A stretch of DNA of 64,000 bases, from positions 78,683,256-78,747,255 of the forward strand of contig OZ038510.1 of the NCBI GenBank assembly GCA_964036315.1, given 5' to 3'. The number at the start of each line of letters is the position of its first letter. Within the stretch, counting starts at the first letter, position 1. This document shows positions 1 through 10,545 of the stretch, piece by piece. Under the pieces are notes generated by a model. That model saw nothing but the letters and a program-made list of their open reading frames with translations. It was not told the DNA's origin and did no database searches. This stretch comes from Acanthosepion esculentum (taxonomy: Eukaryota; Mollusca; Cephalopoda; Sepiida; Sepiidae). The position numbers and the translations under genes are program-made.

Positions 1-65
1 GCATTAATTATATGTGTGTGTGTGTGTGAGTGTGTGTGTGTATTTAGGCAGCAATATATATATAT
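1..65. repeat. TG and TA microsatellites
   Basis: A short TG run (about 12-40) is followed by a TA run ending where the direct repeat at 66 begins. Confidence 0.9.
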
Positions 66-665
66 ATTCATATTGCTGATTGATTCAAGGTATGATTAAC
101 TCTTTGTAATGTAAAATATATGCTGCCTATTTTATTATGTTTATAAAAAACAATTGATCCAGAAGTAAAGAATTCCTGAGGTAAAAAAAAACTACAAAGT
201 AAGACATATCACTCTGTTACTTGAACAATCTACTTAGTTCATGTCATATTAACTGAGAAACACTTATAAAAGAAAATACGTGGATTTACCAAATTACAAA
301 ATACATAAAAAATTCTCACTTTAAATATTTAAAATTTAGCGTCGTGATTTGCACGCTCCAACACCATATAACCGTTAACAAATAGCTCATACTTAAAAAC
401 AACTTTTGGTCGGATAAACACATTTAATTCGTCTCCCAGTTTTGATTCTGATGGAAAAATAAAGCCTGATGATGAATTGCGCAAAGCATTCGAAAGTACT
501 AGCTGAAATAAAAAAAATACACCATATCCATTTTATATATGAGGATCTCATCATTCAGAGGATTATCAGTAGTACAATGCTTATAATTATGTCTACTAGC
601 GAAGGGATTTCGCCAATAATCGCATTCATATTGCTGATTGATTCAAGGTATGATTAACTCTTTGT

Positions 666-667
<2 letters not shown>
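66..667 (+). repeat. Truncated tandem dimer of a hammerhead-bearing repeat
   Basis: A 44-bp sequence beginning ATTCATATTGCTGATTGATT occurs at 66-109 and again at 624-667, exactly 558 bp apart. Both ends of the region abut TA arrays. Between the copies lies a hammerhead-like motif (461-510), followed by a small hairpin, TAGCGAAGGGATTTCGCC (597-614), that recurs in the related repeat at 22,890-23,060. The simplest reading is a tandem array of about 558-bp monomers cut off on both sides. No ORF of note is present. Retrozyme-like origin is an inference. Confidence 0.55.
461..510 (+). ncRNA. Hammerhead ribozyme-like motif
   Basis: The core CTGATGA lies at 466-472 and GAAA at 492-495. Between them GAAT-GC and GC-ATTC can pair around a GCAAA loop (stem II, one bulged T). 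After GAAA, AG/CT closes a two-pair stem III and A501 takes the cleavage-site position. AGC (463-465) pairs with GCT (502-504) as stem I, and an outer ATGGA/TCCAT pairing is possible. One extra base (T473) sits between the core and stem II, so self-cleavage is uncertain. A sister copy lies at 23,011-23,060 on the other strand. Confidence 0.5.

Positions 668-726
<59 letters not shown>
668..726. repeat. TA microsatellite
   Basis: Almost pure TA array directly following the 44-bp direct repeat. Confidence 0.95.
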
Positions 727-729
<3 letters not shown>

Positions 730-836
730 ATGCGATGAGAATGAGAACGAAAGTAATATATAAATTCCAACGTTCACAGCATTAATCCAAAAGAGGGCTC
801 GATACCGATAGTAGAGCGATAATTATTTATTTATTA

Positions 837-1117
837 TAATTTTATCATACAGACAAAACCATTTTACTCACTACAAAGATGCAACTTGGTTTCAGTGCAT
901 TTCAACTGCACTTCGACGAGTGAGAATCGAAAATGGTTCTGAACAATCCGGCTTGTAGGCAAGCCGTATGTGAAACGTCTCTTCACATACGGCTAGCCTA
1001 CAAGCAGGATTGTTTATAATCATTTTCGATTCTCACCCGTCGAAGTGCAGTCGAAATGCACTGAAACCAAGTTGCATCTTTGTAGTGAGTAAAATGGTTT
1101 TGTCTGTATGATAAAAT

Positions 1118-1121
<4 letters not shown>
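837..1121. repeat. Fold-back element, about 138-bp arms
   Basis: Left arm 837-974 is nearly the exact reverse complement of right arm 982-1121 (for example CAGACAAAACCATTTTACTC against GAGTAAAATGGTTTTGTCTG), with a loop of about 7 bases. No ORF. The right end runs straight into a TA array. It could be a MITE or a locally inverted duplication. Confidence 0.9.

Positions 1122-1172
<51 letters not shown>
1119..1172. repeat. TA microsatellite
   Basis: TA array adjoining the fold-back. The next 270 bases, to about 1,440, hold nothing I recognise. Confidence 0.95.
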
Positions 1173-1175
<3 letters not shown>

Positions 1176-1452
1176 GAATATTGTTAACATTGTGATCGGA
1201 TTGTTGTGTTTTGGGATAGACGTATGTGCTGTACATCTTCAAAAACATGAGGAAATGGATTTAACCGTTTGCTTTTGATTTATCACCATATAGTCGTGTA
1301 TGTTGGCTTGGGAAGGTAGTAAATCTTTCAGGAAAGGTAAGATTGGAAAGAAAACGGAGCGAAGATTTATATTTTGATAAGATTCGATAGCGGCACTCTC
1401 GAGAATTTTCCTTCTGAATAAATTACATTTGTCAAAAAATAAAAAGAAGTCA

Positions 1453-1535
1453 GGAAAGAAAGAAAGAACGAAAGAAAGAAAGAAAGAACGAAAGAAAGAA
1501 AGAAAGAAAGAAAGGAAGGAAGGAAGGAAGGAATG
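1453..1535. repeat. GAAA microsatellite
   Basis: Degenerate GAAA/GGAA array. The open frames across it on both strands are low-complexity artefacts. Confidence 0.9.
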
Positions 1536-1611
1536 AAAAGAAGAAGAAGAAAAAATGACCGAAAGACAGAAAGTGCAAAAAGTAGAAAGAAAGTAGTAAC
1601 TTTTTTTTTTG

Positions 1612-2105
1612 TATTTGTGAATCATTTCACCCCAAGCAAGGAGAGAATGCCACTTGTACGCAGGGGATTACAGGAACTGAAAATGAGAGAAAAGACTGAG
1701 TATAGGGAGGATTGAGGTAAGGACAGAAGGTGAACGGGATTCAAGAAGATGGCAATTGAAGGGCAAGAAAAGAAACTGTTGGCTTAGATGTGGCGGTTGC
1801 ATTTAACTATTTCAACTGTAAAGTGGTGGGATCTAGATGCTGCCCTAGTAGCACGCTTAAATTCATGTAGTCGGGGCACCAGGGGAAAAAAAGCTCGTCA
1901 GAGCAGCTGTCATGAAAATATTTGTAGAAAAGACAGAGAAAAACGACGTTATGTCGGTAAGAAAGTGAGTGAAGTAGAGATGCCAGGTCAGGGTCGATTA
2001 TATCCTTCTTTGAATTTTGTGAAGAACTTCGAGATGTATATTCGGAGAAGTAGACCTAATATGGCGGCGGTATTCAATGCACGGGCAAATGGTAAATTTC
2101 TAAAT
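1612..2105 (-). pseudogene. nLTR-1 retroposon 3' fragment
   Basis: The plus strand begins CACCCCAAGCAAGG, the 3'-terminal signature shared by all nLTR-1 fragments in this window. Read on the minus strand, the sequence before it corresponds to the C-terminal part of the RT ORF preserved at 45,324-46,475, with equivalents of its CNVIGPDL and FKCNVN stretches. Frameshifts and stops are frequent. It is 5'-truncated at an AATA-rich junction with the GAAA array, as expected of a dead LINE copy. Confidence 0.7.
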
Positions 2106-3370
2106 ATGCAATAAATAAATAAATAAAGAAAGAAAGAAAGAAAGAAAGAAAGAAAAAGAAAGAGGAAGAAAGGAAAGAAAGAAAATGCCATGAAAGAAAA
2201 GAAAAAAACGCAAGTAAAAAAACGAATCCGATGTGAAGTACTCACCCAACCCACAGATGAAAAAGAAGAAAGAAAATTGAAAGCAAAAAAAAAGTCAAGC
2301 AAGTTGTCAAAAATAAAAAAACGTTGTATGAAAGAAAGAAAGAAAGAAAGGGAGAGTGAAAGAGAAAAGAAAGAAAGAGAGAGAGAGAAAAGAAAGAAAG
2401 AAAGAAAGCGAAAGAAAGCGAAAGAAAGAGAGCAAGAGAAAGATAAAAGAAAGGAAGAAAAAAGAAAGAAAGAAAGAACGAAATAAAGAGAAAAGAAAGA
2501 AAGAAAGAGAGAGAGTGAGCGAAAGAAAAAAGAAGGAAGGAAAGAAAGAAAGAAAATACCATGAAAGAAATTAAGATAAAGGCAAGTAAAAAAACGAATC
2601 CGATGTGAAATACTCACCCAACCCACAGATGAAAAAGAAGAAAGAAAAAATGGAAGCAAAAAAAAAGACAAGCAAGTTGTCAAAAATAAAAAAAAGTTGA
2701 AAGAAAGAAAGAAGAAAGAGGGAAAGAGAAAAAGAAATGAAAAAAGAAATAAAGAAAGAAAGAAAGAAAGGGAGCAAGAGAGAGAAAGATAGAAGAAAAA
2801 TGAAAGAAAGAAAAAGAGAGAGAAGAGAGAAAGTGAAAAAGAAAGCGAGTGAAAGAGAAAAGAGAGAAAGAGAAAAAAGAAAGAAAGAGATGAGCGAAAG
2901 AAAAAAGAAAGAATGTAAGAAAGAAAATTAAGAGAGAGCAAGAAAAAAAGAAAGAAAAAAGGAAGGAAAGAAAGAAAAAGAAAGAAAGAAAGAAAAAAGA
3001 AAGAAAGAAAGAAAGTAAAAGAAAGAAAGAGAAAGAAAGGAAAGAAAGAAAATGCAAGTAAACAAACGAATCCGATGTGAAATACTCACCCAACCCACAG
3101 ATCGAAAAGAAGAAAGAAAAAATGGAAGGAAAAAAACAGACAATCAAGTTGTCAAAAATAAAAAATAGTTGTAAAAAAGAAAGAAAGAAAGAAAGAAAGA
3201 AAGAAAAAGAGAGAGAATAATGAGAGAAGAAAGAAAGAAAGAAAGAAAGAAAGAGAGCGAAAGAAAGGGAGCAAGAGAGAGAAAGATAGAAGAAAAAACG
3301 AAAGAAAGAAAATGAAAGAGAGAGAAAGGGGAAAAGAAATAAAGAAAAAGAGAGAAAAGAAAGAGAGAAA

Positions 3371-3406
<36 letters not shown>

Positions 3407-3415
3407 AAATGCAAG
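2106..3415. repeat. GAAA array with an embedded repeating unit
   Basis: About 1.3 kb of degenerate GAAA/GAGA repeat. A non-repetitive unit containing CGAATCCGATGTGAA, TACTCACCCAACCCACAGAT and AAGTTGTCAAAAATAAAAAA occurs three times, at about 2,185-2,335, 2,557-2,700 and 3,047-3,175, always in the same orientation. This is a higher-order tandem structure. Long Phe/Ser/Leu-rich minus-strand frames across it (up to 317 codons) are composition artefacts. Confidence 0.85.
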
Positions 3416-3984
3416 AAAAGTGACGAACCACCCCATTCAAAATACGCACCTACTTCAGCCACCGAACTGAATCCGTACTTCTTGCTATTATATGTCATTA
3501 ATGTCACTGCGCAAAGTCGGACAGATTAGAGAAAAACGTTACTGTTCTTGTAAAATCTGGGCAAAAGGTAGAAAAAAGGAATGAGTGTCCAGCGTGACGT
3601 TGCCAAGCCCAGAGCACCTGAAATGCGGTGCTCACTCACAAGACACAACGACTGCGCACGCAGTCGTTGTCTATAATCATAATATATTATAACTATAATC
3701 GGTGAAGTTAACACTCGGCGAGGGCGAACCACAAATATAACATAATTGGGGTTCAGTTAATGTCCCCCACCAGCCAATTTACATAAGCCTTGCATTGCAT
3801 CATCAAGCAGATCTCAAGACGCTATACAAAGAAATTCCCACCGAGATAATAAGACAGAATATGCCCACACGTATAAATTGCGAGCATAGCTAGTCTTCCT
3901 GAAATGGTTGCAAAGCCAGGGGTGTCAAATTGAGATTGGGCGATATGCGACTGTAGCCCAGTGCCAGACATGGGAATTTAGTGC
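3416..3984. other. Unassigned; contains a perfect 12-bp-arm hairpin
   Basis: No gene recognised. ACAACGACTGCG (3,645-3,656) is followed after two bases by its exact complement (3,659-3,670). Confidence 0.5.
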
Positions 3985-4760
3985 ATAAATATATATACTC
4001 GTATATAAGTCGATTCCAGCCTTAAGTAGAATGGTCCACTCTTAAAAAAGAATAGGGAAAATTTCGATAGAATCAATGAATTCTTTATCCGACATTATTT
4101 CCGATTGAATTTATTTTGTAGATACCTATGTTTGAGTAGACGCCCTGTTCTTTTTGTTGTTGTATTTTGCGTTGTTTTTTTTTTCTTTTTTTGTTTTTTT
4201 TTTCAATAGTGTGAATTACGACTACCAGACTGTGTTGCACTTTATAGGAGAAAAGGGGGCGCAGGTTCGAACCTTATTGGAGTGAATATTTCTTTATTAA
4301 GTCAGGCAGGTAGACGTAATTTAAACTGTTAAAAAATAAAACGAGACGTCTACTCAAACACGGACATCCGCAAAATAACTTTTAAGGTAGTAGGAGATAT
4401 ACTCGTGTATAAGCTGATCCAGTATTACTTAAATTGGTCCACTCGCAAAAAAGATAGGGGAAATATTTTGGAAATAATTTTAATAAATTCGCATTCATTA
4501 GACCTTGATCAAGGCACGTCATTTGTCAGAATCAAGAAAATACTGATTTTCAAAATCATTTTAGAAGTGGGGGTTTTATTCATAATATCGATACAGTGTC
4601 AAATCGATCCCTGACTTTTATAGGATTGACGGGTACACAGATAAAGAATAGGTAAATGTTTTCTCAGGGAATAATTATTGTCGCAGATTGGCATTCATTG
4701 GACCCCCAATATTTGTCAGAATTGAAAGGTATTTTTTAAAATATTTTAGTCCTGTTCATA
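3985..4760 (+). repeat. Three related repeat units, first two separated by a TIR-like element
   Basis: A unit with ATACTCGTATATAAG followed by TGGTCCACTC recurs at about 3,999-4,090 and 4,398-4,490. A shorter third match (GCATTCATTGGACC, TTTGTCAGAAT, TTCATAATA) lies near 4,690-4,762. Between units one and two, TGTTTGAGTAGACG at 4,128 and its complement near 4,350 form inverted ends of a roughly 250-bp segment; similar TTTGAGCAGACGC occurs near 61,815. Function unknown. Confidence 0.5.
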
Positions 4761-4763
4761 ATA

Positions 4764-5106
4764 CAGGGTGTCCATAAATTTCGTGTGAACTTTAAAAAAA
4801 TTATAACATTATTTGTATTATATGTTATAAAGTTTAATGTACCTAGTTTTAAGTATAGCTAAAATAACTGTGATTTCAGGCATTACTGTAAATCAGTTGG
4901 CAAATGTTTTCCGCGAACTGCAAAATCGTATTACTCTTTGTATTGCTAATTGTGGAGGACATGTGGAAACTTAAATAAAATTTCAATGAAACCTTAAAAA
5001 AAATATAGATTTACTTCTTTCTAATCCTTTTTACAAATTATTTCTATCGCAAATACAAATAAAGTTATAGATTTTTTAAAGTGCACACGAACTTTATGGA
5101 CACCCA
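4764..5106 (+). mobile_element. Mariner-derived MITE, copy 1
   Basis: Inverted ends start CAGGGTGTCCATAAA and finish TTTATGGACACC, flanked by TA-rich DNA. The interior keeps the last codons of a Tc1/mariner-type transposase (ITVNQLANVFRELQNR then a terminal GGHVET and stop) but nothing upstream of them. Two related copies occur at 5,264-5,549 (inverted) and 39,136-39,507. It is non-autonomous. Confidence 0.8.

Positions 5107-5191
<85 letters not shown>
5107..5191. repeat. GT then TA microsatellite
   Basis: Short GT run passing into a TA array between two mariner-derived MITE copies. Confidence 0.95.
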
Positions 5192-5193
<2 letters not shown>

Positions 5194-5215
5194 ACAGTTT
5201 CGAATCCTTTTTCGA

Positions 5216-5549
5216 ATTTCAGGCCGGTAAATGTTATTTAATACTGTTTATTATAAACAGAGCGATAGAAATAATTTGTAAAAGGGATTAGAAAGAAGTA
5301 AATCTATATTTTTGAAGGTTTTATTTAAGTTTCCACATGTCCTCCATCATTAGCAATACAAAGGGTAATACGATTTTGCAGTTCGCGGAAAACATTTGCC
5401 AACTGATTTACAGTAATGCCTGAAATCACATTAGTTATTTTAGCTATACTTAAAACTAGGTACATTAAACATTATAACATTTTTTACAGATTATTTCTAT
5501 CGCAAATACAAATAAAGTTATAATTTTTTTTAAGTGCACACACCCTGTA
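5216..5549 (-). mobile_element. Mariner-derived MITE, copy 2, joined to SINE-F tail
   Basis: From 5,264 to 5,549 the sequence is the reverse complement of copy 1, ending at ACACCCTGTA. Its other terminus is missing and replaced by a 43-bp stretch (5,221-5,263, AGGCCGGTAAATG...AAACAGAGC) found in the tail of SINE-F at 30,010-30,055. This is an abrupt chimeric junction. Confidence 0.75.
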
Positions 5550-6123
5550 TAAATATAATCTTAAATTGACCCCTTACATCAAAAATAGTTATGTGTATTT
5601 TGTTTTTTATTTACAAAAGTCAGGTTTGAAACCGTGCTTACGTCATTGATATCTGCCTACGAAAACAGTGGGTTTTTTCAAGATTTTGTTTAAATAAATT
5701 ACCAGATATATGCATTTTTATGTATTTTATTTTAAGAAAATATTTTAAGTAAGCAATAGCAATGCTTGTCTGTCGAAACAGATTTTAAGTTACATAATTT
5801 GCGAAAAAAATTTTGTCATTAAAGAACGAACGGATATTAGTTTGTTTGGGAAATAACGTTCGATTCTAGAATAAACCTTTTAATAGTGTCCTTTTTTTCT
5901 TTCTTTTCTCTTAAACGTCGTCGTTTCTCACCTGCTGAAAATAAATCCATTTTAACAATCAAGTCTCTTGAAGTGTGGGTGTAATTTCGCGAAACTCGTA
6001 GTAGAGATAAGTGAACACTTCGGAGATACCCATTATAATAGCCACACAAAAATACCTTATTCCTTCCAAACGATGAAAGTGCCCTCTTTGTAAATTTCAT
6101 ATCAATCACTTCCCGAATTTAAC
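5550..6123. other. Unassigned AT-rich sequence
   Basis: No recognisable gene or repeat. A 90-codon minus frame at 5,837-6,109 has no features I can place. Confidence 0.4.
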
Positions 6124-7632
6124 TAGAGACATTATATAAATCATTATCTTTGACATTAAGAAAGAAAAGATGCTTTTATTTATTTAATTATTTTTTTATT
6201 TTATTTATTTATTATTTTATTTTATTTTTTTGCATGAGTTTAGTTTTGGTCAAAATGATTCTCAAACTGCTGGCAACATTAGCATAAGATTAAGAATTCA
6301 CTTGTGATCGGACGGTACAGAGCTGGTTTCTCAAGTTTCGAACGTTGGCAGAGGGGATACGAGTCTTGAAGGTCAGCTTGGTAGAGGCCATCAACAATAT
6401 CAGACCATCCCCCACCAAAAGAAAAATTAACAAGGCGAAGAAAATCGATAAATGGGTTCCACATTCACTGAAAGTCAAAGATTTTGATCTTTTTGAAGTG
6501 TGTTCGATGCTGTATCTGTGAAATTCGAATAACCCATTTCTTGATCGAATAGTGACTTGCGATGAGAATCGATCCTTTATGTTAATTGTAAACGACCGGT
6601 TCAGTAGCTTCATCATGGCGAAGAATCCAAACACTTTCCAAAATCGAAATTGCACCAACAGAAGATTATCTTGACTGGTTGTCTGCCATTGGCCTTATCC
6701 ATTACAGTTTTCTGGAATCTAACCAGTGCATCCCTGCCAAATTATATTCTACCAGCAACTGGATGGAATGCGTGGGGCGGTTGGTAGATATACTTGCTTC
6801 GAGAATTACTAGCCTGCCACCCGATTCCCTGTCTTTCATAGTGCATTCTCTTTTACAATAAACCTCTCTTTCTTTCATCTACGCGCGTGTTGCTGTTTCT
6901 TCACTCGATTACCACCTTTGTCTGTTTGTAACCTTCTTTAAGGCTACAACACATTTTAAGATTATTATTAAATTAATTAGAGTAAACCATGTGTTCTGTA
7001 GGAACATGTTTACCTAAGTCTTGAAGGAAGATAGCATTTTGTTGTAATGGAATGTCCCACTCTCCCTATTGCCTGTTGTGGACTGACTATATATATATAT
7101 ATATATTGTGTGTGCACAGGATATACCTGGTGGACTTTCTTCAGGAATTACTAGCCTGCCACCCGATTCCCTGTCTTTCAGTAGTCTTTTACAATCTACG
7201 CGTGTGTTGCTGTTCCTTCACTCGAGTACCACCTTTGTCTGTTTGTAATCTCTTTAAGGATACAACACATTATATAAATCCTCATCTTGAACATTAAGAA
7301 AGAAGAGATGCGATTTTTTAAATTTATTTTTTTATTTATTCATTCATAATTTTTTTTTTTTTTTTCATGAGTTCAATTTTGGCCAGAATGATTATCAAAC
7401 TGCTGTCAACATTAGCATCAGATTAAGGATCCACTTGTGATCGGACGGTACAGAGCTGGTTTCTGAAGTTTCGAACTTCGGCAGTGGGTATACGAATCTT
7501 GACGGTCAGCGTGGTAGAGGGCATCAACAAAATCCAACCATCCCCTCCCCACCCCAAAATTGGCAAGGCGAAGAAAATCGATAAATGGGTTCCACATTCA
7601 CTGAAAGTCAAAGAGTTCGATCTTTTTGAACT
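6124..7632. repeat. Duplicated unknown segments X-Y-Y'-X'
   Basis: Segment X (6,124-6,500; markers GATCGGACGGTACAGAGCTG and GAAAATCGATAAATGGGTTC) recurs as X' at 7,270-7,632. Segment Y (about 6,808-6,965; CTGCCACCCGATTCCCTGTC) recurs as Y' at 7,157-7,272. X carries a minus-strand frame of about 60 codons that stays open in both copies (MTFSECGTHLSIFFAL at 7,423-7,611), hinting at former coding, but I do not recognise it. Confidence 0.6.
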
Positions 7633-7639
7633 ATTGTTG

Positions 7640-8060
7640 CCATATCTGGTCTGGTGCTCCTGTTATGTCGTTCGAGATTTTCACAAAATCGAAAGAAGAG
7701 TCCGTTATGTTATCGGTCCTGACCTGGCCTCTCGACTTCAGTCACTTTCCCACCGCCCTGACATAGCGTCCCTATAATGTTTTCATTTTTTTTTTTTTTT
7801 TGATGACCTCTCCTGCTTGGTACCTACATCGCATGAGTTTAGTCGTACTACTAGACTGGCAGTTAGGTCTCATCGTTTTACCACTGAATTAGCTTGACGT
7901 AGCCGTAAGTTCTATTCTAAGTGTTTCGCTTCTCACACTTCTCGCCTGTGGAACTCTTTTCCACTTTCTTGCGTCCCTGCCACTTTGCAAGTTCAAAAAT
8001 TTAAATGAAACGTCAATCGCAATTTTTCATCTTTCTGAATCTTGTACTTTTATTGTCCTT
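7640..8060 (+). pseudogene. nLTR-1 retroposon 3' fragment
   Basis: The plus strand encodes degraded RT C-terminus (YVIGPDLASRLQSLSHR, then SRLWNSFPLSC in another frame), matching the intact frame at 45,324-46,475. A poly-T run near 7,785 interrupts it. The fragment begins immediately after the duplicated segment X'. Confidence 0.75.
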
Positions 8061-8376
8061 TCTCCACACTAAAGCCTTTTCATTCTCTTTCACCAGGTGG
8101 TTGACCTGAGACAAACTTCCAGCTACTAAATGGAGAGGCACGCGACATCACACCTGCATCTGGTTTGCAATTATGGGAAGATTTCTGTGATGCACGCGGT
8201 TAAATAAACCACTGCACCTCGCCGTCTTGAGCAGTCCCATGCGCGCCATAGTCGGAGAATGTAACCCTCACACAGCCACATTGGCCGAGAGTAAATAGGG
8301 AAATATTGGAATGAATAAAAGGGGAAGTAATGAAAATTCAAGTCATGTGTTATCCTTTTTAACAGACAGACAGACA
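8061..8376. other. Unassigned sequence
   Basis: Moderate GC content with no recognisable element before the GATA array. Confidence 0.4.
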
Positions 8377-8377
8377 G

Positions 8378-8439
<62 letters not shown>

Positions 8440-8446
8440 AGCAAAG

Positions 8447-8501
<55 letters not shown>

Positions 8502-8508
8502 AGCAAAG

Positions 8509-8568
<60 letters not shown>

Positions 8569-8603
8569 GAACAGACTGAGCTAGCTATCTAGACAGCTAC
8601 CCT

Positions 8604-8653
<50 letters not shown>

Positions 8654-8693
8654 TAAGGAACAGACTGAGCTAGCTATCTAGGTAGCTACCCTA

Positions 8694-8758
<65 letters not shown>

Positions 8759-8792
8759 GAACAGACTGAGCTAGCTATCTAGACAGTACCCT

Positions 8793-8857
<65 letters not shown>

Positions 8858-8889
8858 AGCAAAGTAGATAGATAGATAGATAGATAGAC

Positions 8890-8920
<31 letters not shown>

Positions 8921-8978
8921 TAAGGAACAGACTGAGCTAGCTATCTAGGCAGCTACCCTAATAGATAGATATATATAT

Positions 8979-9030
<52 letters not shown>

Positions 9031-9037
9031 AGCAAAT

Positions 9038-9096
<59 letters not shown>

Positions 9097-9103
9097 AGCA
9101 AAG

Positions 9104-9159
<56 letters not shown>

Positions 9160-9194
9160 GAACAGACTGAGCTCGCTATCTAGGCAGCTACCCT

Positions 9195-9268
<74 letters not shown>
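8377..9268. repeat. GATA array with higher-order spacers
   Basis: About 890 bp of GATA tetranucleotide repeat. A 35-40-bp spacer containing GAACAGACTGAGCTAGCTAT recurs five times (about 8,566, 8,655, 8,757, 8,923, 9,156). A short break GATAAAGCAAAGTA recurs at about 8,435, 8,497, 8,854, 9,027 and 9,093. Repeated breaks show that compound units expanded, not just single tetramers. Confidence 0.95.
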
Positions 9269-9269
<1 letters not shown>

Positions 9270-9349
9270 GCACATCTGAACCCTAACATAAACCACACGA
9301 ACACATTGTATCTAAAGTGTAACTTGCCTTCATTTTACAGCGTATCCCA

Positions 9350-10115
9350 TTTATAGGTACCTCCACAGAAACGTGATACCAAAGGTTTAAAATGAATAAT
9401 TAAAAATGAAAAATCTTTCTTGAAGCTTTTATTCATTTTTAATTGCAAGCTAATAGATGAAATTTAATATTTTCAATAAACAAAAACCTTTGCTGCATTA
9501 CAAACTGAATTTAAATTGATTTTTTTAAATCGCTGGTCAGCCATATTGAGAAATCTCTTAATACAACGTAATTCATATTATTGAAATTGTTTCAAAAATA
9601 AAATATACTTTCTGAAACTTTATTTGAGGAAGATTAACTGATTTAAAGTTTTGAATAATTTGAATTAAAATAAATATTACTTACTTTTAGTTTTAAAATA
9701 TCACAGAAAACCATTTTTGAACAATTTTTTAACGTGTTATTGGAGTTTATTCTTTGAAAAATAAAGTTGAACACAAATAAAAATGAAATTATTTATGGCT
9801 CAGCTTAATAGTATTCGCACAACCAATGTTTATCTATATACCCAAATAAAATATACAAATAAAAATATTTTGACATTAAAAAATCCAACAAGTTTTGGTC
9901 TATCTTAAAATTTCACACTGCAACCCAACGTTCTTACTGGAATTTATGCACACTTTAAAAACGAAAATGTTAAAGGCGATTTTAGATATCTACCTCATGA
10001 GTTTAGGATTTTACCATTGCTAAAATCTCCTGACGAGTGGACCGAACGATTACAAAAAGGTTTCATCTACGAAACTCTGAAGTCGGTATGCTTGCTGAAT
10101 GTAACATCAATCAAC
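9350..10115 (+). repeat. Old AT-rich dispersed repeat (AT-1), part 1
   Basis: Markers such as AAGGTTTAAAATGAAT, TTCTTGAAGCTTTTATTC and CTGAAACTTTATTTGAGG match, inverted, the stretch 31,430-31,815. This makes it one copy of an old multi-kilobase dispersed element. No ORF survives. Confidence 0.55.
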
Positions 10116-10410
10116 TAATTAGTCGGACTATTGTCCTCATCTTTGTCGCCATTTTTGTCACAACGTTTCGGCCGTTGTACGCTCCGGCCTTCTTCAGGTG
10201 GTTGGAATTTCGAATCGAACCCTTTATTTCGATCACTGGGGTAGACTGTTCTAGTTCCACGAGCCATGCTTGATGGATGTCAGTTATCAGTTATCTCCTG
10301 CTAATTTTCCCTCTGAAAGTTCTCCACTGCCTTAACCGGGTATTGAACTCACACTCTTTGGGACTGTCACTGGATCTAACCAACGCCTTTATCCACTGTA
10401 CCATGTGTCC
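10116..10410 (-). mobile_element. SINE-E, near full length
   Basis: Read on the minus strand it opens with a tRNA-like head (ACAGTGGATAAAGGCGTTGG as A box, GAGTTCAATACCCG as B box), then a body ending in GGCCGGAGCGTACAACGGCC and CGAAACGTTGTG. The distal part can fold as a hammerhead-like structure: CTGAAGA core, GGCCG/CGGCC stem, GAAA, with CAC/GTG as stem I. It is joined head-to-head with a second partial copy at 10,411. Confidence 0.75.
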
Positions 10411-10545
10411 AACCACCTGAAGAAGGCCGGAGCGTACAACGGCCGAAACGTTGTGACAAATATGGCGACAAAGATGAGGACAATAGTCCGACTAATGTAA
10501 ATACTGTACATAATACCTCATCTCAGAAATATAGACAGAATCAAT
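10411..10545 (+). mobile_element. SINE-E 3' part, inverted relative to its neighbour
   Basis: Carries CACCTGAAGAAGGCCGGAGC through CTCATCTCAGAAATATAGAC, in opposite orientation to 10,116-10,410. The pair forms a large imperfect palindrome. Confidence 0.75.

Noticed and set aside
1988..3507. Long minus-strand open frames (up to 317 codons) rich in Phe, Ser and Leu
   Set aside because: They are translations of GAAA/GAGA microsatellite arrays. Several frames are open at once and there is no domain or codon signal.
8171..9273. Repetitive Leu-Ser-Ile-Tyr frames
   Set aside because: Translation of GATA repeats.
10010..10080. CTGACGA near 10,031 as a hammerhead core
   Set aside because: The expected second core reads GAACG, and no matching stems were found.
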